Shown one piece after another: positions 45,833 to 56,700 of a stretch of DNA of 64,000 bases. A program made the translations under genes and the position numbers. The stretch covers positions 2,217,501 through 2,281,500 of the forward strand of contig JABAKD010000019.1 in assembly GCA_012845835.1 (NCBI GenBank), in the 5' to 3' direction. The first letter of the stretch is position 1; each line of letters starts with the position of its first letter. Source of the DNA: Undaria pinnatifida. Its lineage: Eukaryota; Sar; Phaeophyceae; Laminariales; Alariaceae. The notes below the pieces were generated by a model. That model was given only the letters and a program-made list of their open reading frames with translations. It was not told where the DNA came from and searched no databases.

Positions 45833-46107
45833 TGTAAGGTTGTTGGGTGGGGACACAGAGTGCCCCCTGCAGGTCTGGCAATTGAGCAGATCCTCGGAGA
45901 GTACTCACTTTCTTTGCCGTCGTAGAGACGTGTCGTAGCTCTATTCGATCCCACCAGAGCCCCGGATGGCTTCTGAGATCGGAGGCACGTGCCTCTGATC
46001 AATTTTCTGACTCTCCCGAATATAAAACGCCAACCTTGTCATACGAAACCCATCCAAATGGTCTCAAATTCGGATAATTGCAGGCCTTTCGAGGCCGTAT
46101 CTTGACA
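45833..46107 (+). mobile_element. Family C solo-LTR-like element, copy 3
   Basis: Starts TGTAAGG, ends TTGACA, with the shared body and a TATA-like GAATATAAAACGCC. No clear target duplication; a family B element abuts its right end. Confidence 0.65.
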
Positions 46108-46431
46108 ATAGAGATAGATAGGTATACCCTTTTTTGGCTTTTTTGCTCCTGAAAGGTATACCCTTTATTGGATTTTTTTTGTTTCTGAATGACGCGGCCC
46201 CTCTTTTAACCCAAAAATCGTCGGAAAGAAAAATATATATATATTTTTTCATGATTCTCGTTGTGTACACTAGGCCCCCACCTGGGATTTTTCATCCGTC
46301 ATCATATATAGCAGTTTTATTTTTCTCCAAATCAGTTCTTGGGAGAGATGTCTTAAGCTCCACCAAATTGAGGGACCTCAGAAAAAAAAAAGTGGTGCAC
46401 CTAGTATCGTAGCACGCGTCGGGACAACTAA
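46108..46431 (-). mobile_element. Family B MITE, copy 10
   Basis: Reversed body with a doubled AAAGGTATACCC-type segment, ending CTAGTATCGTAGCACGCGTC. Confidence 0.7.
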
Positions 46432-47331
46432 CGTATAATACCGCGCCCGGGACAACGCGTAACCCCAGCAACTTGACCTATTTCCAGCTCCTAGAATGAT
46501 CCTAGTCTAACTTCAGGTGTTTCGTCCACATCGCGGTAGAGTGCGGTGCTAGATAAAAGCGCTCTACAAAAACTGAACGAACGTTCTTGCAGGGACCAGC
46601 AACGAAGCATTTGGAGCTAGCGTAGTGTGGAATCCTTTCTTAAACCGTTTACAGGGGACAAACCACTTAGAAACAGTGAAGCGTGAAATCACTTTTTTTG
46701 CAGCGTTTACAGGTGACAAACTACTTGGAATTAGCGTGCAGTAGAGGGTTTTTTTTCTTTGCTACGCAAAAGCAGGGTAAATACCAGAATACCGACCGCA
46801 CACCAATACCGACCGCCCACACCCCTCCCCCACGGAGTCGACACGCACCGATGGCATATTATTTCCCATTCGTCCCCCCCGCCCCATCCCACGCCGCCCC
46901 GACCTCCCCCTCCTCATCAAAGGCGTCACGCTCGATGCTCACGACTCAACATGCACAGGGAACGTCCTTTCTCACAACGGCAAGCACAGGTTCTAGAAGA
47001 TCTAGATTGTCGTCTAGATCGTTCCCTGTCCAATGCGTTCAATGCCCCCTCCTCCCCCCCCCAACCTTCTCGACATGCGCCCCTCCCCAAGGCATCACGT
47101 CATCAGGACCATCTCTTCCCTACTGTACGGGATCAATGCCATCATGACCATCTATCCCACCTTTTTCGTAAGGCATCGTGGCATCGTGTCCTGTAGCGAC
47201 CACATGAGTCAGACACACATGTGTCCGATGCCAATTCGCGCAAAACCGATTCTTCGCCGAGTAAATATGTAGCGCGCGATAATACCATGGGCTAGGGCGA
47301 CAACACGAAACCAAGCCCCGCAGGACGATAT
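46432..47331. other. No gene recognised
   Basis: Contains two ACAAACCACTTAGAA/ACAAACTACTTGGAATTAGC units (46660 and 46713) related to those at 14.8 kb. The Pro/His-rich plus-strand frames (46759-47272) have no recognisable domain. Confidence 0.25.
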
Positions 47332-47718
47332 TGTTGAGGAACTAGTGGGGTACTAGTCCGTTTGATCACTTGCAAAAGGTTAACCAATAGCTTACCCAAA
47401 CTAAGCCTTATAGCACTCTTCCCCCCTGAAACGGCGGGATAGCAGGTCGGCCGGGTATGCGGGCGACCTGTCAATATCCAAGCGGTTTCATTTCCTGGGT
47501 ATACCAGGGAGAGCATTTTTCAAGTTCGACATGGGGAAAGAGACTTGTCGGGAAAAAAGTTTACCATTGCGGATATGGTGGGATTCGAACCCACGACAAA
47601 AAAAAAACATGGCCTGTCGACGACGCCATTTGTCAAGGAATTAGTGGGGTATTGATCCGTTTGACCCCTTGCAAAAGGGTTGACCACTTGCTTACTTCAA
47701 ACCAAGCCTTATAATACA
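47332..47718 (-). mobile_element. TRIM-like element (family E), copy 2
   Basis: LTRs 47332-47415 and 47631-about 47718. The same AGGGGGGAAGAG purine tract lies at 47416-47427 (read on minus), the same post-LTR AATGGCGTCGTC, and a B-box-like GTGGGTTCGAATCCCACC. The right LTR has a few extra bases, and no convincing target duplication remains. Confidence 0.75.
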
Positions 47719-47724
47719 ATGTAC

Positions 47725-47905
47725 GATACGGTAGGTAGTGGTCCTCCTATATTAGTGCCGGGATTGAGTAGTGCCGGTTTCTCGCTTTATAGCGCCTGTG
47801 AAATCGCTCGGCACGGACATGAAACCGCAGCGGTGGCAGTACGCGTAGGAGTATCTCGGTTGCCGCTAGTGCCGGTATTTCCAGCCGGCAGGTACCGGCG
47901 TTATA
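47725..47905 (+). repeat. Family K dispersed repeat, copy 2
   Basis: GAGTAGTGCCGGTTTCTCGC, GTGAAATCGCTCGGCAC, GGAGTATCTCGGTTGCCGCT. Confidence 0.65.
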
Positions 47906-48829
47906 TATCATAGGGGGGGCTACCACTGTAACACCATGTTTTAAGGCGTTAACGCGATAACACACGGGGTAAGGTGAAGAATCCGCGATAACACTACCCG
48001 CCTCCCCGCCCCCTCGAACACACTGCGCTGCGGTCCCCAAAACTATGATATGCCATGGATGGATGGATGCTTCCATAAGCGAGTGGACGCGAACCGCCCC
48101 CCTCGCAGCTCGCCCAGGGGGGGACTCTCTCCTCCCCCCGGGGGAATTCCCCTATCCCCTCCCCCCAAGGGCAATCTCATCCTCCCTCTCCCCCCGGGAG
48201 GATAGCGGACCATTGTTTAGTTTTTGATGGCGGGGAATAGCAAAAAAAAAAAAAACAGCCAGGTAATGCACCACTTTGAAGTGAGTACCAGGTATGATCA
48301 GATGCAAAAAAACAAAATAAAAGATGTTCGCGTGAACTTACAAGAGAGTGGTCTCAGTGCGCGCGGCGAGCTACATATCATATCACGTACATCATGCACC
48401 ACGTTATGACGAGTGCTAAGAGGGGCGCAAAAAACAAAAAAATAACACTCGAAAAGGAAAACGCGTGTATTAGTAGTTGTCTAGATACCTGGTATACGCT
48501 TATGGCCCGCCGGTTGATCATAGTCTCAATGGCGAGCTACACGTACGTACGACGTACCGGGGATATGCCCTTGTATAACGAGCAGGAGTGCGCATCCGAC
48601 ATCGTCGTCATCAGGTCCCTTTGACGTCTTTCAGACGATCGAGTTATCGGTTTTATCATCGACGCCTCAAAAGCAAATTCAGAACTACACAAATTTCGCG
48701 GGGGGAAGTTACTTGGATTTAGAGCACTCCAACGTTGGCAGTGAAAGAAAAGCTACCATTGGGGGGTACGTAAAAGGTACAAGCACGACGCTGTTCTGAC
48801 CCTCCCATCGTGTGTGTGATCCTCCTGCA
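47906..48829. other. No gene recognised
   Basis: C-rich 48095-48200. The rest is mixed. Plus-strand frame 48394-48624 has no known motif. Confidence 0.25.
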
Positions 48830-49215
48830 CAGGACAAGAAACCAAATTCGACTCCGAATTACGTTCCGAACACGATTCTGAGCTGGAAACCGAACATGAT
48901 TTCGAATACAAAAGCGAATAGGACTCAATATAAGAAAACTACTGCGATTCTGAATAAGAAAACTGGTACGATTCGGAACAGAAAACCAGTGAAGGATACG
49001 AACAAGTTTCCGACTATGATTCCGAATTCGGCTTCAAGTCTACTCTCCGATAGCTCACGCACGAACGAGTTGGACCAGTTACAGCGCCGATTTGCGCCGC
49101 GCCCACCCCCCCCCCTGCCTCACATGTGTGCTCCTCATGAACCGAACAAGGAACTAAATAAGAAACTGAATAATAAACGGATTAGGAAACCGATGAGGAA
49201 CCGAATTAAGCTCCA
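48830..49215. repeat. Degenerate short-period repeat
   Basis: Variants of GATTC(C)GAAT..AAGAAAAC and AACCGAAC recur irregularly. The Asn/Lys-rich frame over it is probably not a gene. Confidence 0.5.
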
Positions 49216-49799
49216 GGCCTCTTGTTAAAACGCACTTTAGCTCCAGCCTTCTTGTCCGATCGATCACCCAACACAAGCAACCAAAAGCCAGCGACAGGGC
49301 GTCGGTTCCATCCCCGGCGGCCTCCACTCAAACCCCGCGAATATTCCGAAAACGCTCAGTCTCACCAGGGGCGGCGGGTGGGACCCCTAACGCTCCGATT
49401 TTTTATGCGCGGGGACAAACACTAAAGCGCCTGGGGGAGGAAGGCGGGGGGGGTCCCACGGGCCCGGGGGGAAGAAATATGGTACTTATTTCATGCGTGG
49501 CCGTAGTCTTGGGGGGGGGGGGGGGGCTAGGCGAGAAGCAGACGTGTCCCCCCCCAGGGGAGACAATAGACTGACGCAAAAAGGTCTACTGCGAGACCTA
49601 ATGACATGCGGGGGTGAAGGGGTGGGGCGGTCAACAATCTCGGAACCAAAACAAATTGCCGGCGGTCGGATGCACGCCGGTGCCGAGCGCACGCACCGCT
49701 GTCGACTTCACTGCGTGCGTTACCGCACTCCATCCACAAACAAAAACGCATCACACACCGCGGTTACAAGGCTTGGTTGGGTCGGGCAGAGGCGACTGA

Positions 49800-49920
49800 T
49801 TAACCTTTTACCAGTATTATTAACAGCCAAAAACAGACTAATACCATCTTAACGCCAAACTAAACGGCGTCGACGGCAGGACAATGGGTTTTTTTATTCG
49901 TGCGGGGTTCAAAACCTACC
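49800..49920. repeat. Family E fragment
   Basis: TTAACCTTTTACCAG, AACGGCGTCGACGGCAGGAC and CGGGGTTCAAAACC match pieces of the TRIM-like element and its 6.3-kb relative. Confidence 0.4.
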
Positions 49921-49944
49921 GTCCACACCAATATTAACCTAACC

Positions 49945-50139
49945 CTAACACAACCTTAACACCGCCTCCACCTCCGCTTCGAACCCCGACCCCGCTTCCC
50001 GCCTCCCGCCGCCGTCGACCAACTCCAATTTTCCCCACGAGCTTGCGCAGAGCGTAAACCCGAAAGTGCGCGAGCCGCGGCTAACGAAAATATTCCAGCC
50101 GCGGATACCCTTCCGCGTCCCTTGGGCCACTGCAAAGGT
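49945..50139 (-). other. Possible coding fragment, unrecognised
   Basis: GC-rich minus-strand frame (GIRGWNIFVSRGSRTFGFTL) with gene-like composition but no family I recognise and no supporting exons. Confidence 0.2.
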
Positions 50140-51145
50140 CATCTCACACAAATTTCAAGTATTTTATCCCCCAAAAAGTGCTTTGCGGTTGTAACGGGCT
50201 CACTGGAAAAGTCATCCCACACTAATTCCAAGTGGTCTGACGCCAAAAACGGGGGATGCAGGTTCGAAAGGGGCTTCGAAAGGGGCTATAACCTGTAGAC
50301 CACACCGCACCCCCCCCCCCAATATTGACTCCAAGTGGTCTGTCGCCAAAAACGGGGGGTGCAGTGATAACCGGTTAATTCCATTGCACAAATCATCCAA
50401 CACTAACTCCAGTCTGCCGCCAAAAACGGGGGATGCAGCGCTAACCGGTTAATTTCATAGCAAAGCCATCAGACACAAAGTCCAAGTGGTTTGACGCCAA
50501 AAACGGGGGCGCACTTTCGAAAGGGGCTATAACCTGTAGACCACCGCAACCCCCCCCCGCCCATATCGACTCCAAGCGGTTAATCCCATTGAACGAATCA
50601 TCTCACGCACCAACTTCAAGTCGTTGGTCGCCAAAAACAGGAGGTGCAGCGATAACCGGTTAAACCGGTTAATTGCACAAATCATCCCACACGAATTCCA
50701 AGTGGTTTGACGCCAAAGACGGGGGTGCGAGTTCGAAAGGGGTTATAACCTGCATACCACCGCAACCCCCCCGCATACCAGACTCCAAGGGGTTTGTCGC
50801 CTAAAACGGGGGGGTGCAGCACCAACCGGTTAATTCCATTGCAGAAACCATCTCACACTAACTCCAAGTCGTTCGTTGCCAAAAAACAAGGGGTGCAGTG
50901 CTAACCGGTTATTTCCACAGCAAAAACCTCCTCACACGAACTCCAATAGTTTCGTCGCCAAAAAACAAGGGGTGCACAGGTCACCGGTTAATCCCATTGC
51001 ACAATTCATCCCACACGAACTCCAAAGCGGTTTATCGCCAAAAGCGGGGATGCAGCGCTAACCGGTTACTTTCATTGCACAGATACTCTCACACCAAGTC
51101 CAAGTGGTTCGTCGCCAACAACAGGGGGGTACAGCAGTGCTACGG
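50140..51145 (+). repeat. Tandem repeat, ~80-100-bp unit, about 12 copies
   Basis: Each unit has CACAC(T/G)AACTCCAAGTGGTT, TGTCGCCAAAAACGGGGG and, usually, TGCAGCGCTAACCGGTTAAT. Confidence 0.9.
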
Positions 51146-51348
51146 TATAACAACGGAGTTCACACCACAGCACCGTCAGATTGATCGAACTGCAACGCCG
51201 CGCGCGGCGAGCGCACACATTTGCCGCATCACGATTCGATATAGCCTCCTCGGATGCGTCAAGTGGGTCGTCGACATTTTCACACGCTCAAGCCCACCGT
51301 TCAGACCGCAAGATTAACACATTAGCCCACCCCCTGGGGATAGTGTTC

Positions 51349-51800
51349 GATAACACACACCTTGGGGGGAATTCCAAAGCCGATTTTTTCCTACAAAAGG
51401 GGGGTTAGTTTCCGATAACACACCCCCTGGCGGGAATTTCAAAGACGATTTTCTCCTAAATAAGGGGGGTTAGTTTCCGATAACACACCCCCTGGGGGGA
51501 ATTTCAGAGCCAATTTGCTCCTAAATAAGGGGGGTTAGTTTCCGATAACACACCCCCTGACGAGAATTTCAGAGCCAATTTTCTCCTTAATAAGAGGGGC
51601 TAGTTTCCGATAACACACCCCCTGAAGAGAATTTCAGAGCCAATTTTCTCCACAACAAGGGGGGTTAGTTTCCGATTACACACCCCCTGGGCGAATTTCA
51701 GAGTCGATTCTCTCCTAAATAAGGGGGGGGGGCTAGTTTCCGATAACACACCCCCTGGAGGGAATTCCAGAGCCGATTTTCTCCAAAATTCGGGGGGGCG
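51349..51800 (+). repeat. Tandem repeat, ~68-bp unit, 7 copies
   Basis: Unit: ACACACCCCCTGGGGGGAAT, TTCAGAGCCAATTTTCTCCT, AAATAAGGGGGGTTAGTTTC, CGATA. Confidence 0.95.
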
Positions 51801-52049
51801 TACACACAACGAAGATGGTGTCTTTGGAAATGTGTCGTCGAGATCGTTCCATAGACGCCCCGTCGGCGACTACTCCCCCCCCCCCCGTCGAGCAAATCAG
51901 CTAGGAAAATCGTACGAGGGTCTGTCATCTGGTTTCGTGTCATCATATACGGTAGCTTAAGCAAGCCTAGCGTAGCCTATGGCCGGGTAGGCGTAAGGTG
52001 GCGTGCATTGCTGGCGTAAAATCGTTTGGGGGGGTGGGGGGTGGGGGGG

Positions 52050-52145
52050 TACTCATCATCATGAATGGCCGTAGTCGTAAGACCATAGACCCCCGCACGC
52101 CTACAAAGGTGGCACGGAGCACGTCGGTTTTTCACCGACCAGTGG
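52050..52145 (-). repeat. Family I fragment
   Basis: GGCCGTAGTCGTAAGACCAT, CACGGAGCACGTCGG, TTCACCGACCAG. Confidence 0.5.
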
Positions 52146-52429
52146 TGGGAACAAAGTTTACCGCGCACCCTGGTAGATGGTACCACCCTGAACGGAAATA
52201 CAAGGACCGTTGAAGATTACCAAAAGGTACGTAAAAGACCGTCGAGGGGGGGAGTTGGAGGGGGGGGGGGGCACCCTGGACGAAATATAGGGACCGTTTG
52301 GATATTATTATGAATACCAAATGGTCCTTACATGTTTTGCCCGAAACGGCACATCTTTTTCCGCACGGTTTTCGGGCGTTGGAGCAAAAAATCCCGGGGT
52401 ATATCATACAGTAGCAATCCGTCTACAGC

Positions 52430-52595
52430 GCCGGTATGTGTACTATAGAGGGAAATACCGACACTGTAGCGGAAACCGGCGCTACTCCGCATACTGCCAC
52501 TACTGGCTGTTCCAACCTGCGCAAAGCGATTTTACAGCCACTATAGCGGGCAACCGGCAATACTCAACTAGCACTGTAGAGGGACCACTACTGTG
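52430..52595 (-). repeat. Family K dispersed repeat, copy 3
   Basis: Reverse complement of the 24.1-kb copy: ACTATAGAGGGAAATACCG, CACTATAGCGGGCAACCGGC, CACTGTAGAGGGACC. Confidence 0.7.
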
Positions 52596-52699
52596 TCATA
52601 CACGCTAGCGCCGTATCCCCCCCCCCTCGGCCCGCCTGCAAGCGGGGAGCACGGTTTCAGCTATCAATTTCCGTTGAGCCCCTTCGCCCCCCCCCCCCC

Positions 52700-52960
52700 G
52701 GTGCCCCTCCCCCGCCGCGCCTCCGATTCCGTCTAAACACAACACCCGACTTTAGCCAGAAAAGCATTCTGGAGGAGGGGGGGAATAGAGGGAGGCAGGG
52801 GAGGGGGGGGGGGGGGGGGATCTGGGAGTGGTGGTTCCCCTCTGCCCCGCTACGCCTCCATCCAAACATAACGCCAGACTTCGGCCAGAAAAGCACACTG
52901 AAGGAGGGGGGGGGGGGGGGGGGGGGGGGGGCGGGGGGGGGGGGTAGAGGCCCGGCGGGG
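52700..52960. repeat. Tandem pair with long G/C runs
   Basis: CCCGACTTTAGCCAGAAAAG and GCCAGACTTCGGCCAGAAAAG, each followed by a G-run (52803-52820, 52906-52941). Period about 125 bp. Confidence 0.75.
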
Positions 52961-53149
52961 GTAGCATTGCTCGAGATACGGAGGCAACTTAATCTCGTCA
53001 ACCCACTTCCAACCTCCTCCCCCTCCCCTCCCCTTCCCCTCTCCATATTTCCCTTGCTTGAGGAAAAAAATGGTGCTTACCGGACCAACACGACTCCGCG
53101 CTACCCATCAACCGCGTCGGGGCGGGAAATAAAAACCGTGGGCATACAT

Positions 53150-53460
53150 CGGGGTAATTGAAATAACCCGAAGAAGCTGTACAGCGTCGGCTGTCTGGGG
53201 GGAAGTCAGTGGCATAACCCGGGGTAATGGGAGTACCGAATCGGGCTAATTGGATTCACCCGAATAATCCAAACGCCATCGGTTGTCAGGGTAAACCAAG
53301 GTGTACTGGAGTTACCCGAACGTAACGCAAATTGCCCAGGAAAACTACCCTGAATGTAATGCAAATAACCCGGGAAAAAGGAATCACCCCGGGGAAATTA
53401 CAATCAACCCCGCGCAATGGAATTAACCCGAAGCAGTGTAATTACCCCAAATAGGCCATA
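53150..53460. repeat. Degenerate short repeat around ACCCGAA / GGGGTAAT
   Basis: Irregular ~20-25-bp alternation of AATTACCCGAA-like and GGGGTAATTG-like words, about 120 bp past the stop codon of the NYN gene. Confidence 0.5.
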
Positions 53461-53583
53461 CAGCAGCAGAGGCCGCTTTCGACGTAGCCAATCACGCCAC
53501 ATCACGCCAAGTCGTAACGAAACGACAAAACGATGAAACCCGTGGGCAGCAAGGTGGGGCGCCCTCGCGCCAACCGACACCAA

Positions 53584-53797
53584 TCACGCCGCACCGCCAA
53601 ATCCACCACCGCCGCCGCCGCCGCCACCCCCAGAATTTTCTTGGTGGAAGGAAAAATCCGGGTTCGGGAAAAACTCGTCCCCAACGAAGGTGTAGGAGAT
53701 GGAGTGGGACTTTATCCAGCGCCGAGCTAATTCCGCCTTTTTTCGGCCTTCAACCCCCTTCACGTGGTCGCGGTACAGGTCGTTTGTTACTACGAAC
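53584..53797 (-). CDS. NYN gene terminal exon
   Basis: Acceptor CCTGTAG. 214 nt including TGA. Encodes FVVTNDLYRDHVKGVEGRKK and FVGDEFFPNPDFSFHQEN, then about ten Gly (a GGC run at 53612-53626). Confidence 0.9.
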
Positions 53798-56700
53798 CTA
53801 CAGGGTGGAGGCGGGGGCGGGGTGGGGGTGCGATGGGGTGGGGGCGGGGTGGGGGCAAGGGTGAGGGCGGGGGTGAGGTGGGGGTGAGGTGGGGGTGAGG
53901 TGGGGGTGAGGGTGGGGGTGAGGTGGAGTGGGCGTGTGGGTGAGGTGGAGTGGGATTGGGGTGACGGTGGGGGTGGGGATGATGTGGGGTGGGGGTGAGG
54001 GTGGGGGTTGAGTGGGGGTTAGGTGGGGGTTGGGTGGAGGTGAGGGTTAGGGTGAGGTGGGGTGAGGACGGGGTGAGGATGGGGGGAAGGGTGGGGGTCA
54101 GGTGGATTGAGGGTGAGGGACGACGTTGGATGAGGGTGACGGGGGCGGGGGTGGGGGTGGGGGAGGGGGTGAGGATGGGAGTGCGGTGGGGATCGGGGTG
54201 GGGGATGAAAGTTGGGGTGGGATAGGGGTAGGATGAGGGTGAAGAGGGGTGGGGTGAGGGCAGGGTCGGGTCGGGTCGGGTCGGGTCGGATTGTGCCACC
54301 GAAGTGCATGCTACCGATGATTTATCATGTACGACCACAAAAGACTAGCATATGCTCTGCTGCGATGTGAAAAACAGAAAATCGCCTCCTCGATCCTCAC
54401 CCTTCGCGCGCCATGGCGTATTTGATGCTGTAGGAATCGTCGTAGTCTTGGGGGGGGGTGGAGATGAGAAGCCCGTCATCCACGAGACGCTGAAGCAGCT
54501 GGACATCGTCAGGAAGGCGGGAAGCCTTTACCTGAGTAACGAAGGACAAAGACATCGGAAATACAGAGATGGGGGCAAGGATAAGGACAGTGACGATGGG
54601 GATAAAAGTTAAAGAAAAGGAAATGATAGGACGGAGATGAGGATAAGGAAAAGGGCATGGGGTTAGAATGAGGAAAAATAACATCGCAGGCAGGCACAGG
54701 GGTAAGACAAAAAAACCCTGGCGAGGAAAAAACGGGACACCTTTCGTGAGGACATCTTCATGAGAAACATGAGAAGAAAAACTGAAAGGACGCGTAGGAG
54801 AAAACACACAAAGATCAGGAGAAAAGCACAAGGATGAGAACGAAAACGTAATGGTAAAAGTACAGTAAGGATAAGGGTAAGGGAAAATAAAGTGAAGTGG
54901 GGAAAATAAGGCTAGGGCTTTCACGGGTCAGGTCGATTCCCGCGGGTCCGGTCGCTTCAGGGTGACCCGACCCGACCCGATCCGTGAGATGTGAAAATCT
55001 CCAGACTCGACCCGTGAGACTTCGAACGCCTCTCGGCCCGACCCGACTCTCTTGACCCGACCCGCAGGACGGGTCGTGAGCCGTGAAAAAACATGAAAGC
55101 AAGGATGCGGACAAGGTCATAAGGACTGGGACAAGGGCAACACTTAGGAAAAGGGCAAGGGTTAGGAACACCCTAGAGGCTGGGCTTCTAGCTGAAAAAT
55201 TAAGGATGAGGATGACGACAAGGAGAGCGAGAACAAGGACAGGGACAAAACAGGATCAACATTGGGAAAGTTAACCAAATCCCAACGGCAACAAACAGCT
55301 TGCACACATAGAACAGATCACGATTTACTATAGATAATCTATAGCACATACGTAGGGTTGCGACATCTTATACGTGTAAAAAAGAGTCGCGCCAGGTATC
55401 CTACAGATCCCATCCGGCGAAAAAACATCCCAGTACGCGAAAAAAACGCGTCATACCTCGGCCACGCCGAGCTTCTTGGCCCTTTCCAGCCCGTTCGTCC
55501 TCTTCAAGTCAAGGTAATAGTCGGGAAGGAACCTGAAATAAGAAAGTGCCGCACGTTGGGTACAACGAAACGGCAGCGGCGGCGGCGATAAATATTGAGG
55601 GCCGGGTCACGGTCCGCTTGTTACGGCGGGGTATGAACCCGAGCCATCTCGGGTGTTCCCCGGACAATGGGTTGGGGGTGACACGACAACTCGGGTTGGG
55701 CTAGCCTTTCGCCTCCATTCTTTGGTAACTGCGCTGCGGCGCATGCCGGGTATGCCCGGCTTTGTCGAGGTCATGGAGCAGAGTCTGGGAGCGGCGCGGG
55801 TATGCGCGTAGGGTTTCATCCACTATGCTAGCACATGCTCGCAAATATTTTGCAGTACTTGGGCGTTTGAAAGAGCAAAACAGCACCATAATTGGGCGTT
55901 TTCCGAGCATGACGAGCATAATTGGGGGAAAACACCATAACATCACCATTAATGCTCCTTAATCAGCACACATCGGACCCGGTAACACATACAGAGTTGT
56001 AGCATAAGTAGGCTTTTCTTCGAGCATGGCAACCGTAATTGGGAGGGAACATGGTATGAAGCAAACGTTCACACGTCGGGTAGATAATCGACGATCTATC
56101 CCCATTCGGTGATGATCTAGAACTTTCAAGGGAAGGCCTGTATGGCCTAACTCATGTTACCGGGTGGGAGGCGTACGATCTGCATGGTCCAGCACAGATT
56201 TCCTGGGTTGGATCTGTACTATTTATGTACAGATCCTGCACACCATCTCATGACGGCAGATGAAGGATCTACCGTAAAATGATCTATATGATCTATAAGG
56301 TCAATATCATCTATGGGATCTATAAGATCTATAGCATCTATAGGATGTATGATCTACACGATCTATATGATCTATACGATTTATATGGTCTACATTATCT
56401 ACATGATCTACATTATCTATACAATCCATGTCGTCATATGTCCGAGGTGGCAATCTATTCTTTTATCCACCAAAAAGCACGTAAACACTACCAGGACAAA
56501 ATAGCAGAATCGATATAAGCCCATTTGAGCGTCATCTCAGGGGTTCACCGGAGCGGGGTTGTGCGTGGCACGAGTGCTCGGACTGAGTTACCCTTTCGCC
56601 TAGATATCCATTGGTTGCTCCGCCGCCAGACGAGATTATGCAAGGCTTTATCATGGCCAGCCCGACCTAGATAAAACCGTGCGTAATCGGCCCCAAGAGC

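Noticed and set aside
45275-45856. 193-codon minus-strand frame
   Set aside because: It crosses the end of a MITE, a family H repeat in antisense and the start of an LTR-like element, so it is a chance frame.
53790-54338. 182-codon Pro/Thr/His-rich frame
   Set aside because: It covers the intronic minisatellite and only just overlaps the start of the terminal NYN exon.
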